Below are positions 19,901 through 27,330 of a DNA stretch of 64,000 nt, piece after piece; position 1 is the first letter of the stretch; every line of letters starts with the position of its first letter. The notes beneath the pieces were generated by a model, which had not been told where the DNA came from, ran no database searches, and saw only the letters and a list, made by a program, of their open reading frames with translations. Location of the stretch: contig LSKF01000136.1 in the NCBI GenBank assembly GCA_001556995.1, positions 33,824-97,823 on the forward strand. Reading direction: 5' to 3'. Source of the stretch: Erythrobacteraceae bacterium CCH12-C2. Lineage in GTDB: Bacteria > Pseudomonadota > Alphaproteobacteria > Sphingomonadales > Sphingomonadaceae. The translations under genes and the position numbers were made by a program.

Positions 19901-22485
19901 TCGTCGCTCATGCGCTGCTTGCGCTGCCAATCGGCGATGACGGTGCGTAGCTCGTCCAGCGCCTCTGGGTTACGCAGTGTGGTGACGTCGCCGACATCCT
20001 CGCCCACCACCAGCGCGCGGACCATGCGGCGCATATATTTGCCGCTGCGGGTCTCGGGGAACTGCGAGACTTCGATGAAGTCGGCCGGCACTGCGACCGC
20101 GCCCTTTTCGGTGCGGACCAGATCGAACAGCCGACGCTTGTCATCGATGGTGAGCTTGCGCCCCGCAACCGGGACCACGAAGGCGAGCGGGGTCAGCCCC
20201 TTCTCGCGGTGCGGTGCGCCGACCACCAGCACGTTGCCGACCGGCGAGTCTGGCGCGAGCGCCTTGTCGCGCAGCACCGCGCCCTCAATCTCCTCGGTCC
20301 CCATGCGGTGGCCCGAGACGTTGATCACGTCATCGCTGCGCCCGTGGAGCGAGAATGAGCCATCCTCATGGGCAATCGCGAAGTCGCCCTGGGTATAGGC
20401 CCAGGCGCCCTTCCAGCGCCGCCAGTAGCCTTCCTCCCACCGCGCCGCATCGCCGCGCCACGCGGGATCGACCCGGCCATCGGCGACCTTGAAGCCAGCA
20501 ATATCGCCCCAGATGGTGCGCGCGAGGTAGGGATAGGGCGCGGCAATGACGATTTCGCCCTTCTCGCCCATAGCCGCCCGCCGCCACGGCACGCCGCCAT
20601 CGTCGGCGCGGGCGAAGGGCACATCGGCGCGCGCGCCCTCCTCGTCCTCAACCCACACATCGCCCACAATCCACGGCAGCGGATAGGCGTGGGCATCGGG
20701 CCGGAGCGGGAAATCGTCATTGCCGAACATATGCGTCCAGGCAATTCCGCCGTGCTCGGTCGCCCAGTAGGAGTTGATGTAGCGCGGGGTCACGTGCTCC
20801 ATCCCGAAGGCCTGCACGCTGGGGCTGACCGGTTCGGCGCAGAAGGTCGCTACCCGCAGCCCGCTCATGTCGTAGCGTTCGAGCTCGGCAAGGTTTGCCG
20901 GGTCCGACATGATCGACTTGAGGAAGGTCACCCCCGCCTTGAAGATGCGCACGCCGTGCCGCTCGATCATCGAGGCGAAACGGCCCGCGTGGGGGAACAC
21001 CGGCGAGCCCTCGGACACCAGCGAGGTCACCCGCGTCATCAGCGGCGCGCAGATCAGGTAGCTCTGGCCGGTGATCCAGCCCGGATCGGCGACCACGAAC
21101 AGCGTATCTCCGGGCCGCGCATCGAAGCTCGCCGCCATCGTCTCGGCCACGCCTGCCGCGTAGCCGTGGGAATGGACGATCCCCTTGGGCTTGCCGGTCG
21201 AACCCGAGGTGTAGATGAAGAACATCGGATAGTCGGCGTCGACTGGCAGCGGCTTGGAAGAAGCCCAGATCGCGCAGACGAAATCGTTATCAGGAAGCGC
21301 CAGCAGTTCGGCTTCGGTGTGCACCGCGAAGCCCGCGCTGCGCGCCTTTTCCAGCACCGTCACCAGCGCAGCGTCGGTCAGCTCATGGCTCCAGCGGTCA
21401 CGCTCCTCGCGCCAGATGATGTCGGGTTGCGCCGTGTGGCGGCACACGATCACCGCCTCGACGCGCGGCGGGAGGGTGACGAGGCTTGAGGCAATCGCGA
21501 TCCGCACACGGGCGGCATCGGCGGTGCTGATCCGCCCTTCCGCGCCCAGATTGATCAGCGCCCGGCCGACGCCGCGCATCACGTCCGAGCGATCAACCGT
21601 GATCTCGCCGCTCAGCGCCTCGCGCACGGTATCGACAATGGTCGCGGCATCGGCGGCGGGCAGGCCCATGTCGAGCGCCGAGAGGATGGCAAGCGCCGTC
21701 GTCACCGGCACAAAGTTATCGAGCGCCGGGTCGGTATAGGCGTTCTTGAACGCGGCCACCTGCGCGTTGCGATAGGAGCCATCAGAGGTGACGATTACCC
21801 GCGCGCCGGTATCGGCGATGCGGTCGGACAGGGTCTTGTCGGAGAAGCCCCCGAACACCGCCGTGTAGACCACGCCCATCCGCTTGGCCGCTTCGGTCCA
21901 GTAGATTTGCGGCACGATGCTGGGCATGTTCAATGCCATCCGGTCGCCCGGCTTCAGCCCCAACGCCTCCAGCGCCACGGCGCATTTCGCCACCTCGAGC
22001 AGCAATTGCTTGCGGCTGACGGTGAAGCAATCAATCGGCGCGCCCTTGCCGCCGAGCGCGGACATGTCCCAGCGATCGCCTTCGAAGATCAGGGCGGCCT
22101 CAGCGCCGTGACCCGACAGCACGTGGCGATCCAGTTCCGAAAAGGCAGCATTGGTGCGCCCGCCCACAAACCAGCGCCAGTGCGGCGGGATGGAGCCATC
22201 GAAGCCGGTGTGCCAAGGGGTAAAATCGGAGGGAAGTTCAGGGTTAACGGGTGCCGCAGAGTCTGCATCCCAGCCGTGCCAGCCCCCGTCGGAGCCGCGT
22301 ACAAGCCACGCGCCAGCCGCGCCGACATCGGCCACAAACCAGTGCATATTGCGGCCCGCGATTTCGCCATGGAACGCGCCGGGATCAGCCAGCGCGGCAG
22401 CGCGCATGGCCTCCCACGCGTCGCGGGTGCGCAAGGTATCAGTCTGGGCGGCAGGGATGCTCGCACACAAGGTATCTTCAGAAAT
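16993..22485 (-). CDS. pcs: Propionyl-CoA synthase (trifunctional: CoA ligase, hydratase, reductase)
   Basis: About 1,830 residues, similar over the whole length to Chloroflexus Pcs (~1,820). The first domain is an acyl-CoA synthetase: YTSGSTGKPKG, GRSDDVINVSGHRMGTEE and the modifiable Lys in RSGKYMRR. The middle is an enoyl-CoA hydratase (SFVAGADIRQML, GYGGTQRLPRL). The last is a medium-chain enoyl-CoA reductase (SEVNFNDIW, FVEGAATGTGLDALR). It turns 3-hydroxypropionate, ATP, CoA and NADPH into propionyl-CoA via acrylyl-CoA. The open frame reaches a GTG at 22605, but that adds a hydrophobic, unconserved leader. GGGGGA sits 7 bases before an ATT at 22485, and a TTG lies at 22470; the exact start is uncertain. 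Confidence 0.93.
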   Translation of the reverse strand: MSEDTLCASIPAAQTDTLRTRDAWEAMRAAALADPGAFHGEIAGRNMHWFVADVGAAGAWLVRGSDGGWHGWDADSAAPVNPELPSDFTPWHTGFDGSIPPHWRWFVGGRTNAAFSELDRHVLSGHGAEAALIFEGDRWDMSALGGKGAPIDCFTVSRKQLLLEVAKCAVALEALGLKPGDRMALNMPSIVPQIYWTEAAKRMGVVYTAVFGGFSDKTLSDRIADTGARVIVTSDGSYRNAQVAAFKNAYTDPALDNFVPVTTALAILSALDMGLPAADAATIVDTVREALSGEITVDRSDVMRGVGRALINLGAEGRISTADAARVRIAIASSLVTLPPRVEAVIVCRHTAQPDIIWREERDRWSHELTDAALVTVLEKARSAGFAVHTEAELLALPDNDFVCAIWASSKPLPVDADYPMFFIYTSGSTGKPKGIVHSHGYAAGVAETMAASFDARPGDTLFVVADPGWITGQSYLICAPLMTRVTSLVSEGSPVFPHAGRFASMIERHGVRIFKAGVTFLKSIMSDPANLAELERYDMSGLRVATFCAEPVSPSVQAFGMEHVTPRYINSYWATEHGGIAWTHMFGNDDFPLRPDAHAYPLPWIVGDVWVEDEEGARADVPFARADDGGVPWRRAAMGEKGEIVIAAPYPYLARTIWGDIAGFKVADGRVDPAWRGDAARWEEGYWRRWKGAWAYTQGDFAIAHEDGSFSLHGRSDDVINVSGHRMGTEEIEGAVLRDKALAPDSPVGNVLVVGAPHREKGLTPLAFVVPVAGRKLTIDDKRRLFDLVRTEKGAVAVPADFIEVSQFPETRSGKYMRRMVRALVVGEDVGDVTTLRNPEALDELRTVIADWQRKQRMSDEQALFDRHRYFLIQYNTVAPGKQVATVTVTNPPVNALNERAIDELVLVTSTLARDDNVVAVVFTGEGTSSFVAGADIRQMLEEIHTREEALVLPNNAHLAFNTIERMGKPCVAAVQGVALGGGMEFALACHYRIAEPTARFGQPEIRLRLLPGYGGTQRLPRLLIDRRGEEGLRDAMDLILGGRSIDAEAAEAVGFVDELVGGAADALSAAHAAVRDYVKHGEDSPLGAAFAERQAAAERWDSAAEVSLDAVMEDDFLQRILRQLDWAGRGGAGKRALEAVRTGLEQGITAGLAREAALFADAIVDPEGGKTGIKQFMDKVAPPLPVRRDGVWIDAEHEMRAQALEAAGDLLPVGAPFYPGVTPIPRHQYAFGIARDPDTGQPRFGPPATHEKELIVKVPEPAPNEALLYMLTSEVNFNDIWALTGIPVSPFDAHEEDVQITGSGGIALVAALGSETRAQGRIKVGDLVTVYSGTNDLLSPLVGNDPMYADFSIQGYETETGSHAQFLTVQAPQMHKVPPDLTLEQAGSYVLNLGTIARCLFTTLQIAPGRTLFVEGAATGTGLDALRSSVRTGLQVTGLVSSEERAQFITKVQGAVGAINRKDARFASLYTVVPEDKAEAIAWEAAGAPLVEEYKALNGGKLADYVVSHAGETAFPRSFQLLAEGGTLAFYGASSGYHFSFMGKPGTASPEEMLRRAQLRGGEAVLIFYGPGSSELLDETGLEMIEAARRFNARSVIATTTDGQREFLQSLGLEDAIEGIVSLESIRRREGANFHWPDTMPRLPDAKADIEVFKAAVRDYQDRVMKPFGSAVGKILRSPDNPRGSPDLVFERAGQDTLGISTSLVKPFTGRVIFAEDLTGCRFTFYAPQVWTRQRRIYMPTANIFGTHLCNAFEVARMNDMIAAGLLEVTEPEVVPWDGLPEAHQAMWENRHTGSTYVVNHALPELGLRSRDALLEAWAAQGSGEPEG

Positions 22486-22605
22486 GACGAGGTCCCCCGC
22501 TTTTTGCAAAACCCGCAGCGCGCAATCCCTGACGCTCGGCGACCATGCAGTAAAATTACACAGTGCCCGCAAGATAAGCAAGAAAATGCCAATCTTGCAC
22601 GGCAC

Positions 22606-22794
22606 GCATAAAACGCATTCCTGGCCGAACCGTTCCGGAAGAAGCCAGGTCTTCGATTATGGCACATGCGCCGTAACGTTTTTTCAATCCAGTTTGGATT
22701 AAAGGGAACCAACAGTGGTTAACAGCAACCCTGCTCGGGGCGGTCAGCAGACCGGCTCGGCGCGAGGTGAGCGCCACGCAAATAAGGACGGGAC
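22606..22794. promoter_or_regulatory. Divergent intergenic region between pcs and the GGDEF/EAL gene, with a palindrome
   Basis: The region holds the promoters for the minus-strand pcs-mcr-accA cluster and the plus-strand cyclic-di-GMP gene. A 6-bp inverted repeat, AATCCA-GTT-TGGATT, lies at 22686-22700 within an AT-rich patch, and CAGTGGTTAACAGCAACC follows at about 22714-22731. The palindrome is of operator size, but no regulator gene is adjacent and no -35/-10 pair is convincing. Confidence 0.35.
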
Positions 22795-24993
22795 ATGCCA
22801 CTGGGCTTTCTCAGATCGGTTCGGGGCGATGCCGGACAAACCGCCCCAGTGGAGGCGGCATCCATGGTCAGTGCCCCCCAGCCTGACCGCAGCACCGTGT
22901 TGAGCGAAGTCGAACAGCTCGGCATCGGCATGTTCTGGGCAACCGATGCAGACGGTTGCCTCAGCTTTCTGTCAGCGCGCGCGATGCAGGAGCTGGGACA
23001 AGATAGCGAAAGCCTCATCGGCACACCGGTGCAGCAGGTTTTCCACGACATCGACGCCGTTCCGGGATCCCCCACGCAGCGGACCTTGGGGTTCAAGATA
23101 AAGTCCCGCTCGAAGCTTGAAGAGCATATTGTTGCGATCACGTCGAGCAACGGATCGTCGCGCTGGTGGCGGATCAATGGCCGGCCGCTGCTGGACAGTG
23201 CCGGCACCTTCTGTGGTTATCGGGGAAGCGCCGTCGATATCTCGGCTCAGTACGCCTATGAAACGCAGGTGGCGCGGCAATCACAAGTTGACGAGCTGAC
23301 CGGCCTTGCCAACCGCCGCAAGCTGGGCTCGCGGCTTGCCGCAATGCTTTCAGCCTTCAAGGCCAGCCAGCGCAGCTGCGCGCTGATGATGCTCGATCTC
23401 GACCGCTTCAAGCAGGTCAACGACACGATGGGCCATCCGGCCGGCGATGAATTGCTCAAGCAGGTGGCGCAGCGGCTGACCACGCTCCTGAAGGACCGGG
23501 GCGAGGTGGGCCGGCTTGGCGGTGACGAGTTTCAGGTGCTGTTGCCCGATATGGACGATCGCGGCACGCTGGGCGAACTGGCCAACCGGATCGTGCAGTC
23601 CCTCTCGCAGCCCTACCAGATCAATGGTCGCCGGGCGATCATCGGCACATCGGTCGGAATTGCGATTGCGCCCTATGACGGGATCGACGCCGATGAACTG
23701 ACCCGCGCGGCGGACATGGCGCTCTATTCCGCCAAGGAGTCGCGGGGCGGAACGTTCTGTTTCTTCACCAGCGATTTGCGCGATGCGGCGTCCAAGACGG
23801 CGATGTTGGGCGATCGCCTGCGCGATGCGGTCGATCGTGATGAGCTGAAGCTCGCTTATCAACCTCTGGTCGATCCGGCGACCAATGAAGTCAAATGCTT
23901 CGAGGCGCTGCTGCGGTGGCACGACGAGGAGGAAGGCGACATTTCGCCTTCGCAATTCATCCCCGTAGCGGAAAATGATGATCTGATCATCAAGCTGGGT
24001 GAGATGGCGCTGAAACAGGCCTGCCTCGACGCCGCTGCCTGGCCCGAAACCATCCGCGTCGCGGTCAACATCTCGGCCAAACAGTTTGTGCGTGCCGGTT
24101 TCCGCAAGTCCGTGGCAGCCGCATTGAATGCGTCTGGGCTTGCGCCTTCACGGCTTGAGCTCGAAATCACCGAAAGCGTGTTCGTGGGCGATCAGGATGC
24201 GGTCGACGTCATTTTCCGCGACATCAAAAAGCTGGGCGTGCGCCTGTCGCTCGACGATTTCGGCACCGGTTATTCCTCGCTCGGCTATCTCAAGCACGGC
24301 CATTTCGACAAGATCAAGATCGATCAGAGCTTCGTGCGCGGCTGCACCGAAAATGGCGATACCAACCCGGCCATCATCACGGCGATTGTCGCGCTGGCCA
24401 AGGCGCTGGGCATGCAGACCGTGGCCGAGGGTGTGGAAGCGATGGACGAGCTGGCGCTGGTGAAGGATCGCGGGGCTGATCTGGTGCAGGGTTACATCTT
24501 TTCGCGCGCTTTGCGTCAGGACGAAGTCCTTACTCACGTTGCTCATGGCACGATGCTTTGCATCCCCGACGGCCCGCCGCGCCACCGCTCCGAACGCATC
24601 ACGATCTTCCGCAAGGTAGGCTTGATCCACGAGGACCATTATTACGACGTCATTCTGCGCAATATCTCCAAGACAGGCGCGCGCATCAACGGCCTGGCGG
24701 GCGTCCCGATCGGCACCGAAGTGGTGCTCGATCTTGGCCATGGCCAGCTGGTGGTGAGCAAGGTCGTGAACGCCAGCGAGGCCAGTCAGGGGCTGAAGTT
24801 CGAAACCCCGCTGATCAGCGATGGCAGCGGGGGTTTCATGACCCGCCACCGCATCTCGCCCTATTCGCTCGCAGAGGCCGGTGTTCCGCTTGCCGCGCTT
24901 GGGGGCGGGGCCTTCCCGCTTGCAAAATGGCGCGAGGCGAACAAGACCATTCCTCAATTCGTCCAGCTGGAACTGAGCGTCCCGCAACACTGA
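22795..24993 (+). CDS. PAS-GGDEF-EAL-PilZ cyclic-di-GMP signalling protein
   Basis: 732 residues. An N-terminal PAS-like sensor (about 40-155: IGMFWATDADGCLSFLSARA) leads to a GGDEF domain with an intact GGDEF at 242-246. An EAL domain follows with FEALLRW at 369, LEITES, DDFGTGYSS, KIDQSFV and AEGVE, which are the catalytic landmarks. A C-terminal PilZ-like domain starts near 598 (RSERITIF and NISKTGARI). The protein can therefore in principle make, degrade and bind cyclic-di-GMP. No membrane segment is seen, so it is cytoplasmic. It is transcribed divergently from pcs; a functional link is not shown. Confidence 0.92.
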   Translation: MPLGFLRSVRGDAGQTAPVEAASMVSAPQPDRSTVLSEVEQLGIGMFWATDADGCLSFLSARAMQELGQDSESLIGTPVQQVFHDIDAVPGSPTQRTLGFKIKSRSKLEEHIVAITSSNGSSRWWRINGRPLLDSAGTFCGYRGSAVDISAQYAYETQVARQSQVDELTGLANRRKLGSRLAAMLSAFKASQRSCALMMLDLDRFKQVNDTMGHPAGDELLKQVAQRLTTLLKDRGEVGRLGGDEFQVLLPDMDDRGTLGELANRIVQSLSQPYQINGRRAIIGTSVGIAIAPYDGIDADELTRAADMALYSAKESRGGTFCFFTSDLRDAASKTAMLGDRLRDAVDRDELKLAYQPLVDPATNEVKCFEALLRWHDEEEGDISPSQFIPVAENDDLIIKLGEMALKQACLDAAAWPETIRVAVNISAKQFVRAGFRKSVAAALNASGLAPSRLELEITESVFVGDQDAVDVIFRDIKKLGVRLSLDDFGTGYSSLGYLKHGHFDKIKIDQSFVRGCTENGDTNPAIITAIVALAKALGMQTVAEGVEAMDELALVKDRGADLVQGYIFSRALRQDEVLTHVAHGTMLCIPDGPPRHRSERITIFRKVGLIHEDHYYDVILRNISKTGARINGLAGVPIGTEVVLDLGHGQLVVSKVVNASEASQGLKFETPLISDGSGGFMTRHRISPYSLAEAGVPLAALGGGAFPLAKWREANKTIPQFVQLELSVPQH

Positions 24994-25008
24994 GGCTGAG
25001 CCTTGCAA

Positions 25009-25024
25009 GGTTTCACGTGGAACA
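25009..25024. other. parS-like centromere site
   Basis: GGTTTCACGTGGAACA matches the widely conserved ParB-binding site TGTTTCACGTGAAACA at 14 of 16 positions. The core is a near-palindrome around CACGTG. It lies between the GGDEF/EAL gene and queF, outside any gene. It is the only CACGTG in the window that I noticed with the full flanking arms. Confidence 0.6.
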
Positions 25025-25089
25025 TCGCACCAGCCTGCCATGACCCGCCAACGACTGGGCAACGACCCGCCAACGCGGCGGCGATAGGC

Positions 25090-25563
25090 TCAGCCGCGCC
25101 CGCGATAACCCGGGACACCCTGATCCGGCAGCCACAGGCCCTCTGGCGGCGTACCGCTTTGCCAGAACACATCGATCGGGATGCCGCCGCGCGGATACCA
25201 GTAGCCGCCAATGCGCAGCCATTGCGGGCGCATCTCCTCAAACAGGCGCACCCCGATCCCCACGGTCACATCCTCGTGAAAGCCGTTGTGATTGCGGAAA
25301 GAGCCGAGGAACAGCTTGAGGCTCTTGCTTTCAACGATGGTTTCGCCGGGCACGTAGTCGATCACCAGATGCGCAAAATCGGGCTGGTTGGTGACCGGGC
25401 ACAGCGAGGTAAATTCGGGGCTGACAAAGCGTACCAGAAACGTCAGGCCCGGCCGCGGATTGGGCACGTAATCGAGCATTGCCTCTTCCGGCGATGCTGG
25501 AAGGGGGCTGTCCTTACCAAGAAACTGGGGGGCGAGCGCAGGCTTTGAGGGTGTGGTATCCAT
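25090..25563 (-). CDS. queF: NADPH-dependent 7-cyano-7-deazaguanine reductase
   Basis: 157 residues from ATG 25563; an in-frame Met at 25590 gives nine extra unconserved residues. This is the short, unimodular form of the enzyme. The active-site Cys is in [11 protein letters not shown] and the NADPH/substrate motif is [15 protein letters not shown]. The enzyme reduces preQ0 to preQ1 in queuosine tRNA modification, in the cytoplasm. No other queuosine gene is in the window. Confidence 0.95.
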   Translation of the reverse strand: MDTTPSKPALAPQFLGKDSPLPASPEEAMLDYVPNPRPGLTFLVRFVSPEFTSLCPVTNQPDFAHLVIDYVPGETIVESKSLKLFLGSFRNHNGFHEDVTVGIGVRLFEEMRPQWLRIGGYWYPRGGIPIDVFWQSGTPPEGLWLPDQGVPGYRGRG

Positions 25564-25715
25564 GCCGCGCTGTTGCCTTGAAAGGGGCATGGGCGCAAGC
25601 TGGGAACTGGACGGGGGTGCCAGCCTCGCCTTATGGGCGCGGCGACTGTTGATGCAGGCCCCCGCCTCGCTGCAACCGCGTTCCTTTCCTTCACCATGAT
25701 CGCCGTGCTGACCCT

Positions 25716-26426
25716 ATGATCCGCCTGCCCTTTACACCGCTTGCCTTCAGTGCCGCCCTGCTGGTTGTTTCTGCGCCGCTGAACGCGCAGAGTCGGTCTG
25801 TCACCTTCATTCCTGCTGATGGGTGGCCATGGGCAGCGGGTGTTGCAGGAGCGCTAGCGATGCTGGGGCTCGGGGCGCTTTTTTGGCGACGGCGGAAGCC
25901 CGCAGTGATGCGGCTGGCTGCGCCTGCGCCTGACGATGGCGCAGCGCCCGATCTTTCCAGCCTCAACCTGACGCTCGAAGTCACGGGGGCGACCCGCAGC
26001 GTGATGATGTTCACGCTCGACTACCGCATCACGATCACCAACCGCACGGCGCGGGCGGCAAATGATCTGGCATTGGGAGTCGCGCTCGCCTGTGCTCGGC
26101 GCGGCCTCGAAAACGGGGAGTTGCCGCCTGTAGCCCAGGTTGAGCGGATCGGCCCGCACCAGAGCCGGATTGTGACAGGCAAGGCCCAGCTACCACTCTC
26201 CGCCATCGCCCCCCTGAGGCAGGGCCAACTGCCGCTTTTTATCCCGCTGGTGCATGTCACGCTGGAAGCCGAGGGGCAGGCGGCACGCACCGCCAGCTTC
26301 GTGATCGGCACGCCGAGCACCGCCGGGCGGGTGCATCCCATCCCGCTCGACACGGCCCCCGGCGCGATCCCCGGTCTGACGGCACAGGCGGTGACGATCC
26401 CGCCTACCGATGCGGCTGCGGCCTGA
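25716..26426 (+). CDS. Hypothetical membrane protein with signal peptide
   Basis: 236 residues that I do not recognise. A signal peptide-like start (PLAFSAALLVVSAPLNAQ) is followed by one transmembrane helix at about 34-54 (WAAGVAGALAMLGLGALFWRRRK). The C-terminal domain of about 170 residues looks like a beta-sandwich, with alternating strands such as LNLTLEVTGATRSVMMFTLDYRITITN. The positive residues after the helix place its C-terminal domain in the cytoplasm if the signal is cleaved. It sits directly before the sulfurtransferase gene, so co-transcription is possible. Confidence 0.7.
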   Translation: MIRLPFTPLAFSAALLVVSAPLNAQSRSVTFIPADGWPWAAGVAGALAMLGLGALFWRRRKPAVMRLAAPAPDDGAAPDLSSLNLTLEVTGATRSVMMFTLDYRITITNRTARAANDLALGVALACARRGLENGELPPVAQVERIGPHQSRIVTGKAQLPLSAIAPLRQGQLPLFIPLVHVTLEAEGQAARTASFVIGTPSTAGRVHPIPLDTAPGAIPGLTAQAVTIPPTDAAAA

Positions 26427-26472
26427 ACCAAGCGCTTTGCGCCCGCGCGCGGCCCGCGCTAGGGATGATGGC

Positions 26473-27330
26473 ATGACGCAAACTCTGCCTTCGCTGGTGA
26501 GCACTGATTGGCTCGCCGCTCACCACAATGACCCCGGCCTCGCCGTGCTCGACGCCTCGCACCACCTTTCCGCCGCCGCGCGCGATGCGGGCGCGGAGTT
26601 TGCCGCCGGGCACATCCCCGGCGCGCGGTTTCTGGGGCTGGGGCGACTGTTCGATGCCGATTCCAGCGTCCCTTACGCCCTGCCCCGGCCCGACCAGCTT
26701 GCCGCCCGTCTGGCCGAGCTTGGGGTAGCGCCGGACGCACAGATCATCCTCTATGATGACAGCGCGCTGCGCAGTTCGGCGCGGGCGTGGTTCATGCTGA
26801 CCGCGAGCGGCTGGAGCAATGTGGCGATCCTCAATGGCGGGCTGGCCAAGTGGCGCGCCGAGGGGCGAGCGCTCGAAACCAACGCGCCTGCCCCCGGCTC
26901 CGCCACTGCTGCGACCTTGCACGCGCCGGAGCGGGTGCGCACCAAGGCCGATATGCTCGCCAACCTTGAAACCCGCGGCGAACAGGTGCTCGACGCCCGC
27001 GCGCCTGACCGCGTCTATGGTGACGGAATCGACCCCGTCCACGGCGGCCCCAACGGCCGTATCCCCGGCGCGCTCAACCTGCCGCATTCGGCATTGTTCA
27101 ATGCTGATGGCACCTATCTCGCCCCCGAGGCCCTGCGCGCCGCCTTTCCAGCCGCCGGGATCGACCTCGCCCGCCCAATCGTCACCACCTGCGGCAGCGG
27201 GGTGACGGCGAGCGTGCTGATGTTCGCGCTCCATCTGATCGGGGTCGAGGGCGCCGCGCTCTATGACGGCAGCTGGAGCGAATGGAGCGCTGATCCGGCG
27301 ACGCCCAAAGCACAGGGGCCACAGGCATGA
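26473..27330 (+). CDS. sseA: 3-mercaptopyruvate sulfurtransferase
   Basis: 285 residues from ATG 26473, preceded by AGGG at a suitable distance; the frame is open to 26410 but unconserved. It has two rhodanese domains. The active-site loop of the second is CGSGVTA (Cys240), the form typical of mercaptopyruvate sulfurtransferases; thiosulfate sulfurtransferases have CRKGVTA. It transfers sulfur from 3-mercaptopyruvate to thiols or cyanide. The stop overlaps the metC start (ATGA), so translational coupling is likely. Confidence 0.92.
   Translation: MTQTLPSLVSTDWLAAHHNDPGLAVLDASHHLSAAARDAGAEFAAGHIPGARFLGLGRLFDADSSVPYALPRPDQLAARLAELGVAPDAQIILYDDSALRSSARAWFMLTASGWSNVAILNGGLAKWRAEGRALETNAPAPGSATAATLHAPERVRTKADMLANLETRGEQVLDARAPDRVYGDGIDPVHGGPNGRIPGALNLPHSALFNADGTYLAPEALRAAFPAAGIDLARPIVTTCGSGVTASVLMFALHLIGVEGAALYDGSWSEWSADPATPKAQGPQA

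Noticed and set aside
24148..25062. 304-codon minus-strand frame over the EAL/PilZ end
   Set aside because: It is antisense to catalytic EAL motifs and crosses the parS-like site; no ribosome site or homology was seen.
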